Notes: a model not told the origin generated them from the letters alone. A stretch of 64,000 bases of DNA from Ampelocalamus luodianensis (GCA_036346255.1 CM070623.1:4816407-4880406); one strand, 5' to 3'. Shown: positions 20,217-31,582, counted from the stretch's first letter. Numbers and translations are program-made.

Positions 20217-23200
20217 ATGCTGCGGCCATTGCCATTGCCGTTGCCAAGCCCCATGCACCTCCTCTTACTCAACCTCCTCTTCGTCTTCGTCTTCGCCTCC
20301 TCCTCTTCTTCAAACTCTGAGGTCGCCTTCTTGACGTCATGGCTCAACACCACGGCCGCGCGGCCGCCGGACTGGTCGCCAGCGTCGGCGTCGCCGTGCA
20401 AGTGGTCGCACGTCGGCTGCGACACCGCCGGCGCGAGGGTCACATCCGTCACCTTCCAGTCCGTCCACCTCGCTGTAACGCTCCCGACCGGCCTCTGCGC
20501 CGCGCTGCCGGGGCTCACCAGCTTCATTGTCTCCGACGCCAACCTGACGGGCGGCGTCTCCGACGACCTGTCCCAGTGCCGCCGTCTCGCCGTGCTTGAC
20601 CTCAGTGGGAACTCGCTCTCCGGCCCCATCCCGGCGTCACTCGGCAACGCGACGGCATTGTCTGATCTTATCCTGAACTCCAACCAGCTCTCCGGCCCCA
20701 TTCCGGCATCGCTGGGAAACCTCGCGCCGTTGCTGAAGAACCTTCTGCTGTTCGACAACCGCCTCTCCGGCGAGCTCCCAGGGTCCCTTGGAGAGCTTAG
20801 GCTGCTCGAGTCTCTGCGCGCCGGCGGCAACCGCGACCTGTCCGGGCCGATACCGGACTCCTTCTCCAAGCTCTCCAACCTCGCCGTGCTCGGCCTCGCC
20901 GACACCAAGATCTCCGGCCCGCTCCCGGCTTCGCTCGGTCAGCTCCAGAGCTTGCAGACGCTGTCCATATACACGACCATGCTCTCCGGTTCCATCCCGC
21001 CGGAGCTCGGCAACTGCGCCAACCTCACCAACATCTACCTCTACGAGAACTCACTCTCCGGTCCGCTGCCGCCGTCGCTCGGCGGGCTGCCGCAGCTGCA
21101 GAAGCTGCTGCTGTGGCAGAACTCGCTCACCGGCCCGATCCCGGAGTCGTTCGGCAACCTCACGTCGCTGGTATCGCTTGACCTCTCCATCAACGCCATC
21201 TCCGGCGCCATACCGGCGTCGCTTGGCCGGTTGCCGGCGCTGCAGGACCTGATGCTGAGCGACAACAACATCACCGGCACCATCCCGCCGTCGCTGGCCA
21301 AAGCGACGTCGCTGGTGCAGCTGCAGCTTGACACCAACGAGATCTCCGGCCTGATCCCGCCGGAGCTCGGCCGGCTCTCCGGGCTGCAGGTGCTGTTCGC
21401 GTGGCAGAACCAGCTCGAGGGCGCCATTCCGGCGGCGCTTGCGTCCCTCGACAACCTCCAGGCGCTCGACCTCTCGCACAACCACCTCACCGGCGTCATA
21501 CCGTCGGGGCTCTTCCTGCTGCGCAACCTCACCAAGCTGCTGATCCTGTCCAACGACCTGTCCGGCCCGTTGCCGCCGGAGATCGGGAAGGCGGCGACCC
21601 TCGTGCGGCTGAGGCTCGGCGGCAACCGCATCGCCGGGTCGATACCCGCTGCGGTGGCCGGGATGAAGAGCATCAATTTCCTCGACCTCGGCAGCAACCG
21701 GCTCGCCGGGCCGGTGCCCGCCGAGCTCGGCAACTGCTCGCAGCTGCAGATGCTCGACCTCAGCAACAACACGCTGACCGGAGCACTGCCGGAGTCGCTC
21801 GCCGGGGTGCACGGCCTGCAGGAGCTCGACGTCTCGCACAACCAACTCACAGGCGTCGTTCCCGACGCGTTTGGGAGGCTGGAGGCGCTGAGTCGGCTGG
21901 TGCTCAGCGGCAACTCACTGTCCGGGCCGATACCGGCGGCGCTCGGGCAGTGCCGCAACCTCGAGCTCCTCGACCTGAGCGACAACGAGCTCTCCGGCCG
22001 CATTCCCGATGAGCTCTGCGGCATTGATGGCCTCGACATTGCTCTCAACTTGAGCCGCAACGGCCTCACGGGGCCGATTCCGGCGAAGATATCGGCGTTG
22101 AGCAAGCTCTCAGTGCTCGACCTCTCGTACAACGCGCTCGACGGCGGCCTTGCGCCGCTCGCCGGGCTAGACAACCTTGTCACGCTCAACGTGTCGAACA
22201 ACAACTTCACCGGATACCTCCCCGACACGAAGCTCTTCCGGCAGCTCTCGACGTCCTGCCTCGCCGGCAACGCGGGGCTCTGCACCAAAGGCGGGGACGT
22301 CTGCTTCGTCAGCATCGACGCCAACGGGCAGCTGGCGATGAACGCCGACGAGGAGGTGCAGCGCGTGCACCGCCTCAAGCTCGCCATTGCCCTGCTCGTG
22401 ACCGCGACGGTGGCGATGGTCCTCGGAATGATCGGCATACTGAGAGCGCGGCGGATGGGCATAGGAGGAAAAGGCGGCGGCAGCGGCAGCGACTCCGAGG
22501 CCGGCGGGGAGCTGGCGTGGCCGTGGCAGTTCACACCGTTCCAGAAGCTGAGCTTTTCTGTCGAGCAGGTGGTGAGGAACCTCGTCGACGCTAACATCAT
22601 CGGCAAGGGCTGCTCTGGCGTGGTGTACCGCGTCAGCATCGACACCGGCGAGGTGATCGCCGTGAAGAAGCTGTGGCCGAACACGAGAACAGAAGCCACG
22701 GCGACGGCGGTGGCTTGCAAGGACGACGGCAACAGCGGCCGCGTCCGCGACTCGTTCTCGGCGGAGGTGCGGACGCTGGGCTCCATCCGGCACAAGAACA
22801 TCGTGCGGTTCCTCGGCTGCTGCTGGAACAAGAGCACCCGGCTGCTCATGTACGACTACATGGCGAACGGCAGCCTCGGCGCGGTGCTCCACGAGCGCGG
22901 CGGCGGCGGCGGCGGCGGCGCGCAGCTGGAGTGGGACGTCCGGTACCGCATCGTGCTCGGCGCCGCGCAGGGGCTCGCGTACCTGCACCACGACTGCGTG
23001 CCGCCGATCGTCCACCGTGACATCAAGGCGAACAACATCCTCATTGGCCTCGACTTCGAGGCATACATCGCCGACTTCGGCCTCGCAAAGCTTGTCGAGG
23101 ATGGCGACTTTGGACGGTCGTCCAATACCGTTGCTGGCTCTTATGGTTACATTGCCCCTGGTATGTTGTCTACAATTTTAAACTGCCTGCACGGCTGTAC

Positions 23201-23817
23201 CATGTTTGCATAAATGATGAATTGTCTTGTAGAAGCTGAAATCAGCTAAGGTGTGACATTTACTGATTTCTCAAGAACTAGCCTGAACTCTGAAAGTTGA
23301 TGAACAATTACTCGGTCATGCAGAATACGGTTACATGATGAAGATCACCGAGAAGAGCGATGTCTACAGCTACGGAGTGGTGGTGCTGGAGGTGCTCACT
23401 GGCAAGCAGCCGATTGACCCTACAATCCCGGATGGCCTTCACGTCGTCGATTGGGTTCGGCGGCGCAAGGGCGGCGTCGATGTTCTTGACCCGGCCCTTC
23501 ATGGGCGGTCCGACTCGGAGGTCGAAGAGATGCTGCAGGTCATGGGTGTCGCTCTGCTCTGCGTCAGCCCGACGCCCGATGAGCGTCCGACGATGAAGGA
23601 CGTCGCGGCAATGCTCCAGGGGATCCGGCTCGAGCGCGAGGAGTACGCGAAAGTCGACGTCCTCTTGAAAGGCGGCTCGCCTCCTCAGGCCCCCACAATA
23701 CCAGCAGCGAAGGCGACGACGTCGACGTCGAGCACGCCGCCGTGCCGGCAAGGTCCCAGCAACAGCAACAGCAGCAGCTTCTACTCTTCATCCAAGGCCA
23801 AATCACCCTTTGATTGA
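20217..23817 (+). CDS. LRR receptor-like kinase, RGF-receptor (RGI/RGFR) type, subfamily LRR XI
   Basis: Spliced CDS 20217-23160 plus 23324-23817; the 163-bp intron (gt...ag) splits the Glu codon of the kinase APE motif. Total 1145 residues, normal for LRR XI. From this start: signal peptide about residues 13-32, LRRNT cap with CKWSHVGC, about 25 LRRs of the LxxNxLSGxIP type (about 95-680), membrane span about 720-742, kinase about 790-1085 with GKGCSG (796-801), Lys817, HRD (933-935) and DFG (953-955), then a Ser-rich tail. It is an RD kinase with all key residues present. An RAGG at 201-204 matches the RxGG motif by which RGF receptors bind the sulfated peptide. By family knowledge, such receptors pair with SERK co-receptors at the plasma membrane and act in root meristem signalling. 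ATG at 20253 (1133 aa) is nearly as good a start; ATG at 20112 would put 35 atypical residues before the signal peptide. Ligand assignment is inference from homology. Confidence 0.95.
22899..22921 (+). repeat. GGC trinucleotide run coding seven glycines in the kinase
   Basis: The codons after HERG encode an uninterrupted Gly run before AQLEW, in the loop between kinase subdomains V and VIa. This is a tolerant surface loop in related kinases. The run is a likely site of length polymorphism. Confidence 0.85.
23161..23323 (+). other. intron of the receptor kinase gene
   Basis: Begins gtatgttgtc directly after IAP and one base of the next codon, and ends ctcggtcatgcag. Splicing restores APEYGYMMKITEKSDVYSYG across the junction. 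Reading through instead gives 17 non-kinase residues and a stop at 23211-23213, so the unspliced frame would lack the C-terminal lobe. Confidence 0.95.
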
Positions 23818-24090
23818 ACCAAGCAAGCTGCAAATTGATGCATGTCAAACTCTCATCTAGCTAAACAACGCTTCATGCATTGTGCTCTTGGCTTCTTTAC
23901 TCTGTTTGCAATTGCATTTTGGTGCAAGCTTTGTGATGGTGGTGAGCTGTGTAAATGAAAGGGGGGAGAAGAGAGGATAGGCTGTTGGCTTTTTTTTTTT
24001 TTGGAGAGTACTAGTGAGCTGAGGACCTAGGAATTAGACCTTGAAGAAGCAAAGGCTTGATGCCTTTCCTGGTGAGTGTTCAGTGTATGT

Positions 24091-24195
24091 CTGTTGAATA
24101 AAGATCCAAGAATTCATAGCATGCCATGCAGATGTCCAAGATTTACTAGTGCTGAGTGCATCCCTGCAAGTGTTTGGCATGCTTGAGCGTCAAAA
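24091..24195 (+). repeat. 3'-flank segment of the kinase gene shared with the 28-kb inverted repeat
   Basis: The segment beginning ctgttgaataaagatccaag and running through gcagatgtccaagattta and gcaagtgtttggcatgcttg aligns with both arms of the inverted repeat at 27954-28379 (about 28071-28160 direct, about 28177-28272 inverted). It spans the candidate polyadenylation signal, so part of it is probably in the mature transcript. Confidence 0.8.
24097..24102 (+). promoter_or_regulatory. candidate polyadenylation signal of the kinase gene
   Basis: AATAAA about 280 bases after the stop codon, within ctgttgaataaagatccaag. It is a canonical hexamer at a plausible distance, but plant signals are degenerate and other sites are possible. 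Confidence 0.4.
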
Positions 24196-24199
24196 ACTG

Positions 24200-27100
24200 C
24201 CATGCAAAATGATGAGCATGAAAGATTTTTCAGTAGATGTAGACTTGCACTTCTGTTTAGCCTGTAAAGAAGCAATGGGCATAAGCTGTTTCATATGGCA
24301 AGAAGTTTGCTCAGCTTAATTTGTTTTTGTTCGCGGGGCAATTACATATTTCGATGGATTTGTTTTGATTTGTGGTTGTTCTTGTTGTTCATGCTGATCT
24401 TGCTACTTTTAGTGCTTTGTATTTTTATCTATCTATCTATACTATACTAATTAGAGGCTGCTCCAGAAATACCTACGTTAATTTTAGAAGTAAAAAACTA
24501 TAAATTTCCACGTTAATCTAAAAAGAAAAAAATGGCTAAAAACTCCTACATTATTCAAGAAAAATAAGAAGCATCCTGATTGTTGATTTGTTAAGGGTGT
24601 AATAGAGTTTTCATTGTATTTATAATTTTTTTCGTGAAAGTAATATGGACTTTTTCAACTAGGGTTCAAAATATTACTTTTGTGTCATGTAATCCCCATA
24701 TGTGCTATTATAATTCTACCCCTCTTGAAATTCTATTATTCATACTATTGGGTGTAGTATAATTAAATCATAATTAATCTGAATCATTGTATAAAAAGAA
24801 TGAAAGATTCGTATTAAATTAAGTGTGCCATAAAAGAGCTAAAAAATAAACCATGCCACAGCCGGACGTGTAGGAACCAGAGCTAAAAAAAAAAAACTGC
24901 CAGCAAGTAACAATTACGTGATGCATTAAGTTTTTTTAAAAACTACGTGATGCATCAAGTCGATGAAAAAGAAAGCTATAAATTTACACGAACGAGAGAA
25001 AAAAAAAGAAACTAGATATTCATCAGTCTAATCCAATTATCAATACTTTAGGTTTAACAGTATCGGTCACTAAATGTAGGCTCCTCCATAAGTCTCCACA
25101 TTATTCCTAAGTGGTGAAAAAGCTAAAAATTACCATACTAATCTGAAAAAAGAGAGAAAAATACCTGAAATATCTCACATTAATTAGAAAAAAAACTAGA
25201 AACTCCCACATTAATCAAAAAGAAAAAACATAAAGTCTGAGGTATATCTTAGTTCCAAGGATCAGATTAGAGCTACTTTGACTGTACTGAAGGTCGAAAA
25301 ACAATCCCCTATGTCTTCTTCACATATTGGACAAGTATAATAACTAGCAATACCTTGAGTACATCCATGTAAATTCCGTGCAAAATAGATTTGGAAACGG
25401 ACAAGCTGAGCGGCTGCCACAAATAGTAGGAAATAGATTCTTTGTATTGAAGGGTTTAATCCAGATGATCTACACTGTCATGCATTAGAAACCGATCTCC
25501 ACTCTTTGATCAAAAATTAAAGGTCCAGATCAACCGATACAATGTTTTGATACATTATTTTCGCTATAGTACTACGGCTAAGCACTGTTCACCCACTCAC
25601 ATTGCACAGTGATTCTTGCATTACAACAGACATTATACAGTGATTCTTGCATTACCGCAGAGATCCGGATCCTAGATATATAACAACCCATGTACGTCAA
25701 ATAACCAATGACCGTCAAATAACCAATGATTGAATCCATCAGAACATGGAATTTTATAACATTCCAGGTTTGGTGGACTTTTAAAACTAATTATTTCAAA
25801 GATTTTATTTGGAGTTTATGTGCATTTCCAAAATCTAAATTCAAATTCAAACTCAACCAAATCCTTTGCAATTCAAATCACTAAGCCCACCATCAACGCC
25901 TGCAATCAAACGGCCGTTTCCATCTGTGTTCACGCGCATTGAAGCCACGACGCCGCGTCATCTGTAAGCCCACGCCCACGCCCACTCCTATGCCTCCCCC
26001 GCCTAGGACCGCCTCGCCATCCTCTTTGTTTTGCCTCAATTCCTAGCCTCTATGTCGTTGTCGCTCGGCTGGAACGCATCGCGCCGTCGTCTTCTTTCCC
26101 GTGTTCGGCCACCACGCCGTCGACCCGATCTCTCTCCAGTGAGCTATTTGCAATCTGTTCGCGTCACTTTGTGTTCCACCATCCCATCGGTGTTTACCCT
26201 CATTTAATTGCATTTTCTCGCCATCGTTTGCCAGAATCGAACCCGAATTCGCCACCTCTATCCGACTGCTGCTGTCGTTGATTGTACCGCCGTTGATGAG
26301 CCTGAGCCCCAACCATCATCAACCCCACCGTCGTCTCCTTGTGTAGTGTTCTACCTCGTGCTCACCTCCCACTCGCTGGAATCCCATCACCGCCATCTGC
26401 CTTCTCCTCCAATCGATGTTGCTTGCCGCTTGCGCACCACTGCGCTGCTTCGTCCGCACCGTCGCCTCCCAGCGCACCATAGAGATCTCTCTAATTTTGG
26501 CCATCACCCACGCCTCCCGAGCTCACGTGTCGGTAACGGTCAGTTTAATCAATTTAAACCCAAGGGAATATTCCTCAAAATATTATCTTTTCTTTCTTAA
26601 TTTCAGTATTTCCTTTTTCGGCAAATATTTCGAAAGCCCGTTCTCCACTGAACTCCGAATCGAGCTATTCAAATATATAAATTCATCTAAACTCGTGATC
26701 TACCTTCTAGTACCAAGTTAAGGATTTTTTTTTATAGTTATTTGATTCACTAGTTATTTATTTGTTCTTGTTTTGTGTGTTTAGACATCGACGCCGTTGA
26801 GGTTGACCTAGAGCAGCAAGAAGAGGTATCAAGTACGGCCAGCGAAGGCAAGTCTTTTCTTCTGATACGGCCCTAGCTACACCAACAAATTCAGTTCAAA
26901 AATTTGCACCAAATCATGAGTTGGCTGCTGTTCTTGATGTCCATCTATTGCGCACAGAGGAGACTGTAAGGCCGAGAGGGAGGCCAGCCAAGGGGACAAG
27001 GTTGTGGCATGCAAAACCCTAGCTACTGGGTGCATAGGAACCAGAGGAAAATCCTAGTGCACGGCACAGTGCAAGGTTCATTGGCGCATGGCGCAACACA

Positions 27101-27505
27101 GGGTGCAGCAGCTCACGGCACAGCAATGCATGGGCCAAACAAGGGAGGCACACAGGGAATAAGCCAGAAGGGCTTGAACATATTAGGTTTGGTGTTCATC
27201 CAAATCAGATGCCTCAGGAATCGACTGTTTTTTTGTTTCTTTCTTTTGTTACTTATTTCCTTTAGTCAGAAACATATTAGGTAATTTAATTTTATGAGTG
27301 GGTTTTATTTAGGCTTGAGTCCGAATTGGTAAGTTACTATGAGGGTTTGTTTGGGACCATGTAACGAAGACTTGTTATTTCTCGTTTGGGAAACATCAGA
27401 AAATCGCTGAGATGGTTTCACGGCGGCCATGACTGTTCCTGTGATTTGAGTTAATCTAGGGTTTTCTAAAGGCAAATCAAGTTGGGGCAGCTGTCCTTAG
27501 ATGGT
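24200..27505. other. intergenic, repeat-like, no gene supported
   Basis: About 24420-25270 is AT-rich, with recurring phrases such as ctaaaaactcctacattatt and tagaaactcccacattaatc, and looks like a decayed transposable element. Its start (tctatctatctatactatac) resembles Helitron-type starts in grasses, but no CTRR end was fixed. 25900-26540 is more C-rich with short ORFs on both strands. Near 26980 a short RPRGRPAKGTR (AT-hook-like) reading appears without a longer frame. None of these is convincing as a gene. Confidence 0.4.
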
Positions 27506-27513
27506 GTTCGGAT

Positions 27514-27686
27514 CAGGGGGGGCGGAGCCAGTGATGGACCATGCTCCGGACCGGACCGACTCTCTTTGGTTTAAGCCTTCTATTACTTTGATTGTATTTT
27601 TTGTAATTTTTAAAGGGTTTTTTATAGACTTTTTGTCCTAGGCCTCGGCTATAGCATACCCAGCCCGAGGCCCAGATCCACCCCTG
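27514..27686. mobile_element. hAT-type MITE with perfect 8-bp target duplication
   Basis: Starts CAGGGGGGGCGGAGCC and ends GGCCCAGATCCACCCCTG, imperfect terminal inverted repeats, and is flanked by the identical octamer GTTCGGAT at 27506-27513 and 27687-27694. An 8-bp duplication with CAGGG-type ends is diagnostic of the hAT superfamily. At 173 bp it has no coding capacity. Confidence 0.9.
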
Positions 27687-27694
27687 GTTCGGAT

Positions 27695-27953
27695 CCTTGT
27701 GGCTCTACCCGTGTTTCTATCTATCACAGATTGTTACGTGTGGTTTTTATTCTCTGAATTGCATCTGCTCGGCTGCTCTAGCTGTTCTAGTGTAATTAGG
27801 AGATAGTTGTCAATTGTTGCTACGTTGGTGTGAGGAAATTGCTGCTGAGTTCTTGCTCGTTGCTACTTGGTTGCATCTACTACTACCAAGTACCACCGAG
27901 TGCTGCTGCTGGAGTGGAACCGTCGCTGCTGTGGCTGTTGATCGTTGCTATTG
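27695..27953. other. spacer between the hAT MITE and the inverted repeat
   Basis: Contains short Cys/Leu-rich ORFs in two frames (27814-28020) that run into the inverted repeat. No product is recognised and they are probably chance. Confidence 0.4.
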
Positions 27954-28379
27954 CAGTTTACCCCAAACTCTACTACAGTTTGTATCAAGTGACGAAGGAC
28001 CGTTACAAATGAGCCACTGAATATTCACAGCTGAGTAAATTCAAGCGTTCCAAATTGTTTCTGTTGAATAAAATTCCAATAATTCTAATCTTGTCTATGC
28101 AGATGTCCAATATTTGCTAGTGTTTCAGTTGAATGCGTACACGTGTTTGGAATGCGTACACTAACATCTGATGCTCAAGCATTCCAAACACTTGCAAGCA
28201 TTCAATTGAAACACTAGCAAATCTGGGACATCTGCATAGACAAGCTTTGAATTCTTGGATTTTTATTCAACAGAAACAGTTTGGAACGCGGGAATTTACT
28301 CAGCTGTGAATACTCAGTGGCCCAAGTGTAACGTCCTTCGTCACTCGATACAAACTGCAGTAGAGTTTGGGGTAAACTG
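27954..28379. repeat. long inverted repeat (hairpin) with about 205-bp arms
   Basis: The left arm, about 27954-28158, begins cagtttaccccaaactct; the right arm, about 28177-28379, ends agagtttggggtaaactg. A loop of about 18 bases separates them. The arms match along their length with scattered mismatches and small indels; transcribed RNA would form a near-continuous duplex of about 200 bp. The inner half of each arm (from ctgttgaataaa inward) resembles the receptor kinase 3' flank at 24091-24195, the right arm more closely. The outer half of each arm has no match there. It could be a transcribed hairpin locus or a foldback transposon. Confidence 0.85.
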
Positions 28380-28609
28380 GGAGATAATAGAGGGAAATTT
28401 GGGGAAGAACAGAGGAAGGGGAAGGGAAACAGAGAGAAGAATCAAGGAGAAGGCCAAAGCCTGGTTCTTGTATGTTCTTCCATTTCGCAGGATGTTAGTG
28501 TTCCTTTTAAGCTGCCATCCCTGACTTGACTTGCATGGGCCACGAAGCTTCGCCGCCAAAGCTCCGTGCCATTGCCAATCCTACTCGTGTCTGTGACTGG
28601 TACCAAGCT

Positions 28610-28895
28610 TAAAAGGCATTTGAAAGGCTTGAACTTCAGGACCCCTCCTACGTGGCAGAGTTGGGTGTGGATGGGGTTCCAAAACATGATGATTGAGTGT
28701 ATGCAAAAGACTTCAAAGAGTTTCTAAAACATTTCTTTGACCTTACAAAAAAAGGTTTCTAGCACTCACTATGTTACTTCCAACACTTTCTTTGAAGATA
28801 TTGCTGGTGAAAATTATGTATCGTGCGAATGGACTTAACGTGATGATGGTGATGATAATACCTTCAAAGACATGGTTGTTAAGATGAAGGTAAAG
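28610..28895 (+). pseudogene. hAT transposase fragment, central part
   Basis: The plus strand reads KAFERLELQDPSYVAELGVD then PKHDD, stop, VYAKDFKEFLKHFFDLTKK, then after a one-base shift VSSTHYVTSNTFFEDIAGEN and FKDMVVKMK. This matches the region of plant hAT (Ac-like) transposases that precedes the ATILDPRYKL motif. That motif occurs at 34940 onward, on the other side of the copia insertion. The fragment is dead (stop plus frameshift). Confidence 0.75.
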
Positions 28896-29745
28896 TGTTA
28901 GACCATACGGCTATGTCTAGAATAGTTTAGTTGATGAATAATTGACAATGTTGCTTATTGATGTTATTTTGAGGCGCGTGGCGTATGTGTGAACTAATGT
29001 CGGTGAAGTTGGAAAGAACTTGTGCCGGAAAAATATGTTTTTTGGTCTTTGCATGTGCAGGGTAACTCGGAGGTGATCATGGTCTACGGCGGTGACCGAG
29101 ATGGCTTGGTGCGAAAGTCATGGTCCAGAAGGTCGAAGATACTGTAGGAGACGATCGAGCTCGAGTTGGGGCGCGTAGAGATCAAAGGTGGATGATGCAT
29201 GTTTGAGCTACAGGGGTGCGGTTCAAAGGCTATGACATGTGATAATTTTGGGGTGTTCAAAATTAGAAAGCTGAGAGAAGTTGGCAAATCCTTGTTCGTT
29301 GGGCCTTGATTGTATTACGGGACCTGGTGATGCTAGCCACATATTGGGTGGTTGGATTATTCACGTTGGATTGGATTAGGTGCTAATAATGGATGCATGA
29401 TGGGCTGGCCCACATGCATGATGGGCTGAATCTAATTACTAGTTGAGGCTGTACATGAGGTGATGAGGAGGTAGGGTTTTAGTACTGCTCTTGGCTGGCG
29501 GCGGCTGGGCGAACACTAGACACTTTTTGGTGAGGTGAAGGCCGTGGAGCACATGTGGAACCGCATGATTGGCAGAAAACCAAAGACAATCGCTGTCATC
29601 TTGGTGATCATTACGTGTGTGCGGCGACAGCACTTCGTGTGTGACGAAGATAGTGCAATTCGACACGTGGCTAGGGCAAAGGCGACGAAGGGTGCGAAAA
29701 ATCTTCCACAATTATTCACCCCCCTCTGATTGTCATCAACGATCC
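28896..29745 (+). repeat. probable 5' LTR of the plus-strand copia element
   Basis: Starts TGTTAGACC exactly where hAT coding homology stops, and ends shortly before the primer site at 29752. No second LTR is available in the window to confirm the ends, so the right boundary is approximate. Confidence 0.45.
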
Positions 29746-29771
29746 TACAAGTGGTATCAGAGCGGGTTACT

Positions 29772-30856
29772 ATGACGTCAGAGAGGTATGTGAATCGTCC
29801 CCCCATGCTAGATGGTACTGATTTTGCTTTTTGGAAGTGTCGTATGCAAGCTTATATTGAGGTTCAAGGTAGTGATGTTTGAAATAAAGTTTCTAGACCT
29901 TATGTGGTTCCTGTTCCTGTTACTGATCTAAATAAAACTGATGTTGATTTAAATGCCCAAGTTCGTAACTTGCTGTTTCAAAGGATTTCTCGCAAAGAAT
30001 TTGATTATGTAGCTCATATTAATTCTGCCCACTTAATATGGAAAACTCTTTGCGATTATCATGAGGGAACCACTAAAATTAAGAAAGTGCGTAAAAATCT
30101 TTATAAAAAAGAATATTCTGATTTTGCTATGAAGTCTGGTGAATCTATTGATGATCTTTTTGCTCGCTTTGAAAAGATATTGAGCAATTTGCGTGGCGTT
30201 GATGTTATTCCTACTGATGAAGATAATACAACTAAAATTTTGAGATCTTTAGGTTCTGAGTGGTTGATGGTTGTCACAACTATCAATCAAATTATCGATC
30301 TAGATACTTTAACTATGAATGATCTTTTCTCTATATTGAAAACTTATGAGATGGAAGCTTTTCCATCTAAGATCGATAAATCTTCATCTTTAGCACTTGT
30401 GACTAACTCCGTGCAGGCTACTTCGTCGAGTTCTTTTTCTTTGTCTGCTTTGTCTTCTTTTTCAAAGGAACAGTTCGAACAGCTTCTGAAGAGAATTTGG
30501 TGTTGATCTCCTCACGGGCATACAAGGCACTCAACAACGTAAGAATGAAGAAGCGGGGTGGTGTGTCAAGTTCGATCAGGTGTTATGAGTGTGGCGAGCC
30601 AGGTCACATTAAGGTAGATTGTCCCAAGCTTAAGGGGAAGATGATCAAGGAAGGCAAGAATTACCGTCGTCGACCATCCAAGAACAACAACACCAAAGGT
30701 GGTAATTTCCATCAGAAATTTGCTGAAAATGTTCTTTCAGCTATCGAGCATCTTGATCTAAGTGATGTGGAATATGAAAGTTGCGACGACGACGACCACG
30801 ACAATGATGATGCTAAAGGTAAGAAGAAGAACAACGACAACTTCACGGGCATGTGA
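29772..30856 (+). pseudogene. copia gag with CCHC zinc knuckle (broken)
   Basis: Starts at ATG 29772 (MTSERYVNRPPMLDGTDFAF), a typical copia gag N-terminus, but meets TGA at 29880-29882. The core continues at 29904-30506, including KKVRKNLYKKEYSDFAMKSG and GESIDDLFARFEKILSNLRG as in the UBN2 gag family. After a frame change, 30497-30856 carries the zinc knuckle CYECGEPGHIKVDC (CX2CX4HX4C) and an acidic tail. Gag would coat the element RNA. The internal stop and the frame shift at about 30500 break it. Confidence 0.85.
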
Positions 30857-30859
30857 TTC

Positions 30860-31582
30860 ATGGCAAGAAATGACAACAACGACGACGATGACAGTGATCC
30901 TGATGAGGTAAGACCATCATATGATGAACTTGAAGATAGTTTGATTAAACTTGCTATTGAATTGAAAAAGACTAAAAAGAAACTGAAAGAAAATAATTGT
31001 CTTGTTGAAAGCTTAACTTCTGAAATTAATAGACTTAGAACTTCTATTCCTGATGATGAATCTTGTGAGTCTTGTCAAGTTTTACACTCTGAGTTAGAGA
31101 CTGCTAGAACAATTAATGCATCAACCTTGGTTCAACTTGTGGATGTAACTGCTAAACTTGATGAACTAAGATTGACACATGATTCTTGCGATGAAAAGTT
31201 AAAACTTGCAAATGATGAAATTGAAAAACTCAAGTTTAGTTCTCCTACATGTCTAGAGTCAAGTACTTCAAATGCTCAAATTAAAACTTACTCTAATTGT
31301 GGATTGCTAGAAGCTAGACTTAATTCATCTCAGGAAACAATTCAACAGATGCTCTATCATGAGATAGCTTCTTGCTCTAACTGTCCTAAACTCACTATAG
31401 AAATAGAAGTTTTGACTAAACAACTTAATGATTTTGCTGAAAAAGAAAGGTTGGCTCAATCTAGTGCTTCTAAGAAGATTGTGAATGAATCTGTCACATG
31501 CACTGCTTGTCCTACTTTAGCTAAAGAAATTGAGTATCTTAAGGACACTTTAGAAAGATTTCTTTTGAAAAGAAAATTTTGA
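30860..31582 (+). pseudogene. coiled-coil segment between gag and pol of the copia element
   Basis: 240 codons beginning MARNDNNDDDDSDPDEVRPS, then long heptad-rich helices with evenly spaced Leu/Ile and Lys/Glu (KKTKKKLKENNCLVESLTSE). Cysteine pairs recur (SCESCQ, SCSNCP, TCTACP). Such a segment lies between the zinc knuckle and the protease in one lineage of plant copia elements. It is probably part of the gag-pol polyprotein; its own ATG need not be a true start. Confidence 0.65.

Noticed and set aside
21041..22849. 602-residue antisense ORF and other long ORFs opposite the kinase gene
   Set aside because: They are shadows of GC-rich LRR codons on the other strand: low-complexity Ser/Pro/Arg, no domain, no splice or promoter support.
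20112..23213. Single-exon 1033-residue receptor kinase ORF taken as the whole gene
   Set aside because: It ends inside the kinase activation segment. A canonical gt...ag intron at 23161-23323 restores the conserved APE motif and C-lobe, so the last residues of this frame are intron.
24420..25270. Helitron
   Set aside because: The start looks Helitron-like, but no CTRR terminus with a preceding hairpin and no A/T target could be fixed, so it is only noted as repeat-like sequence.
26043..26721. Overlapping 60-130-residue ORFs in the C-rich patch
   Set aside because: Frames on both strands overlap, with no motif and no splice continuity. Likely chance.
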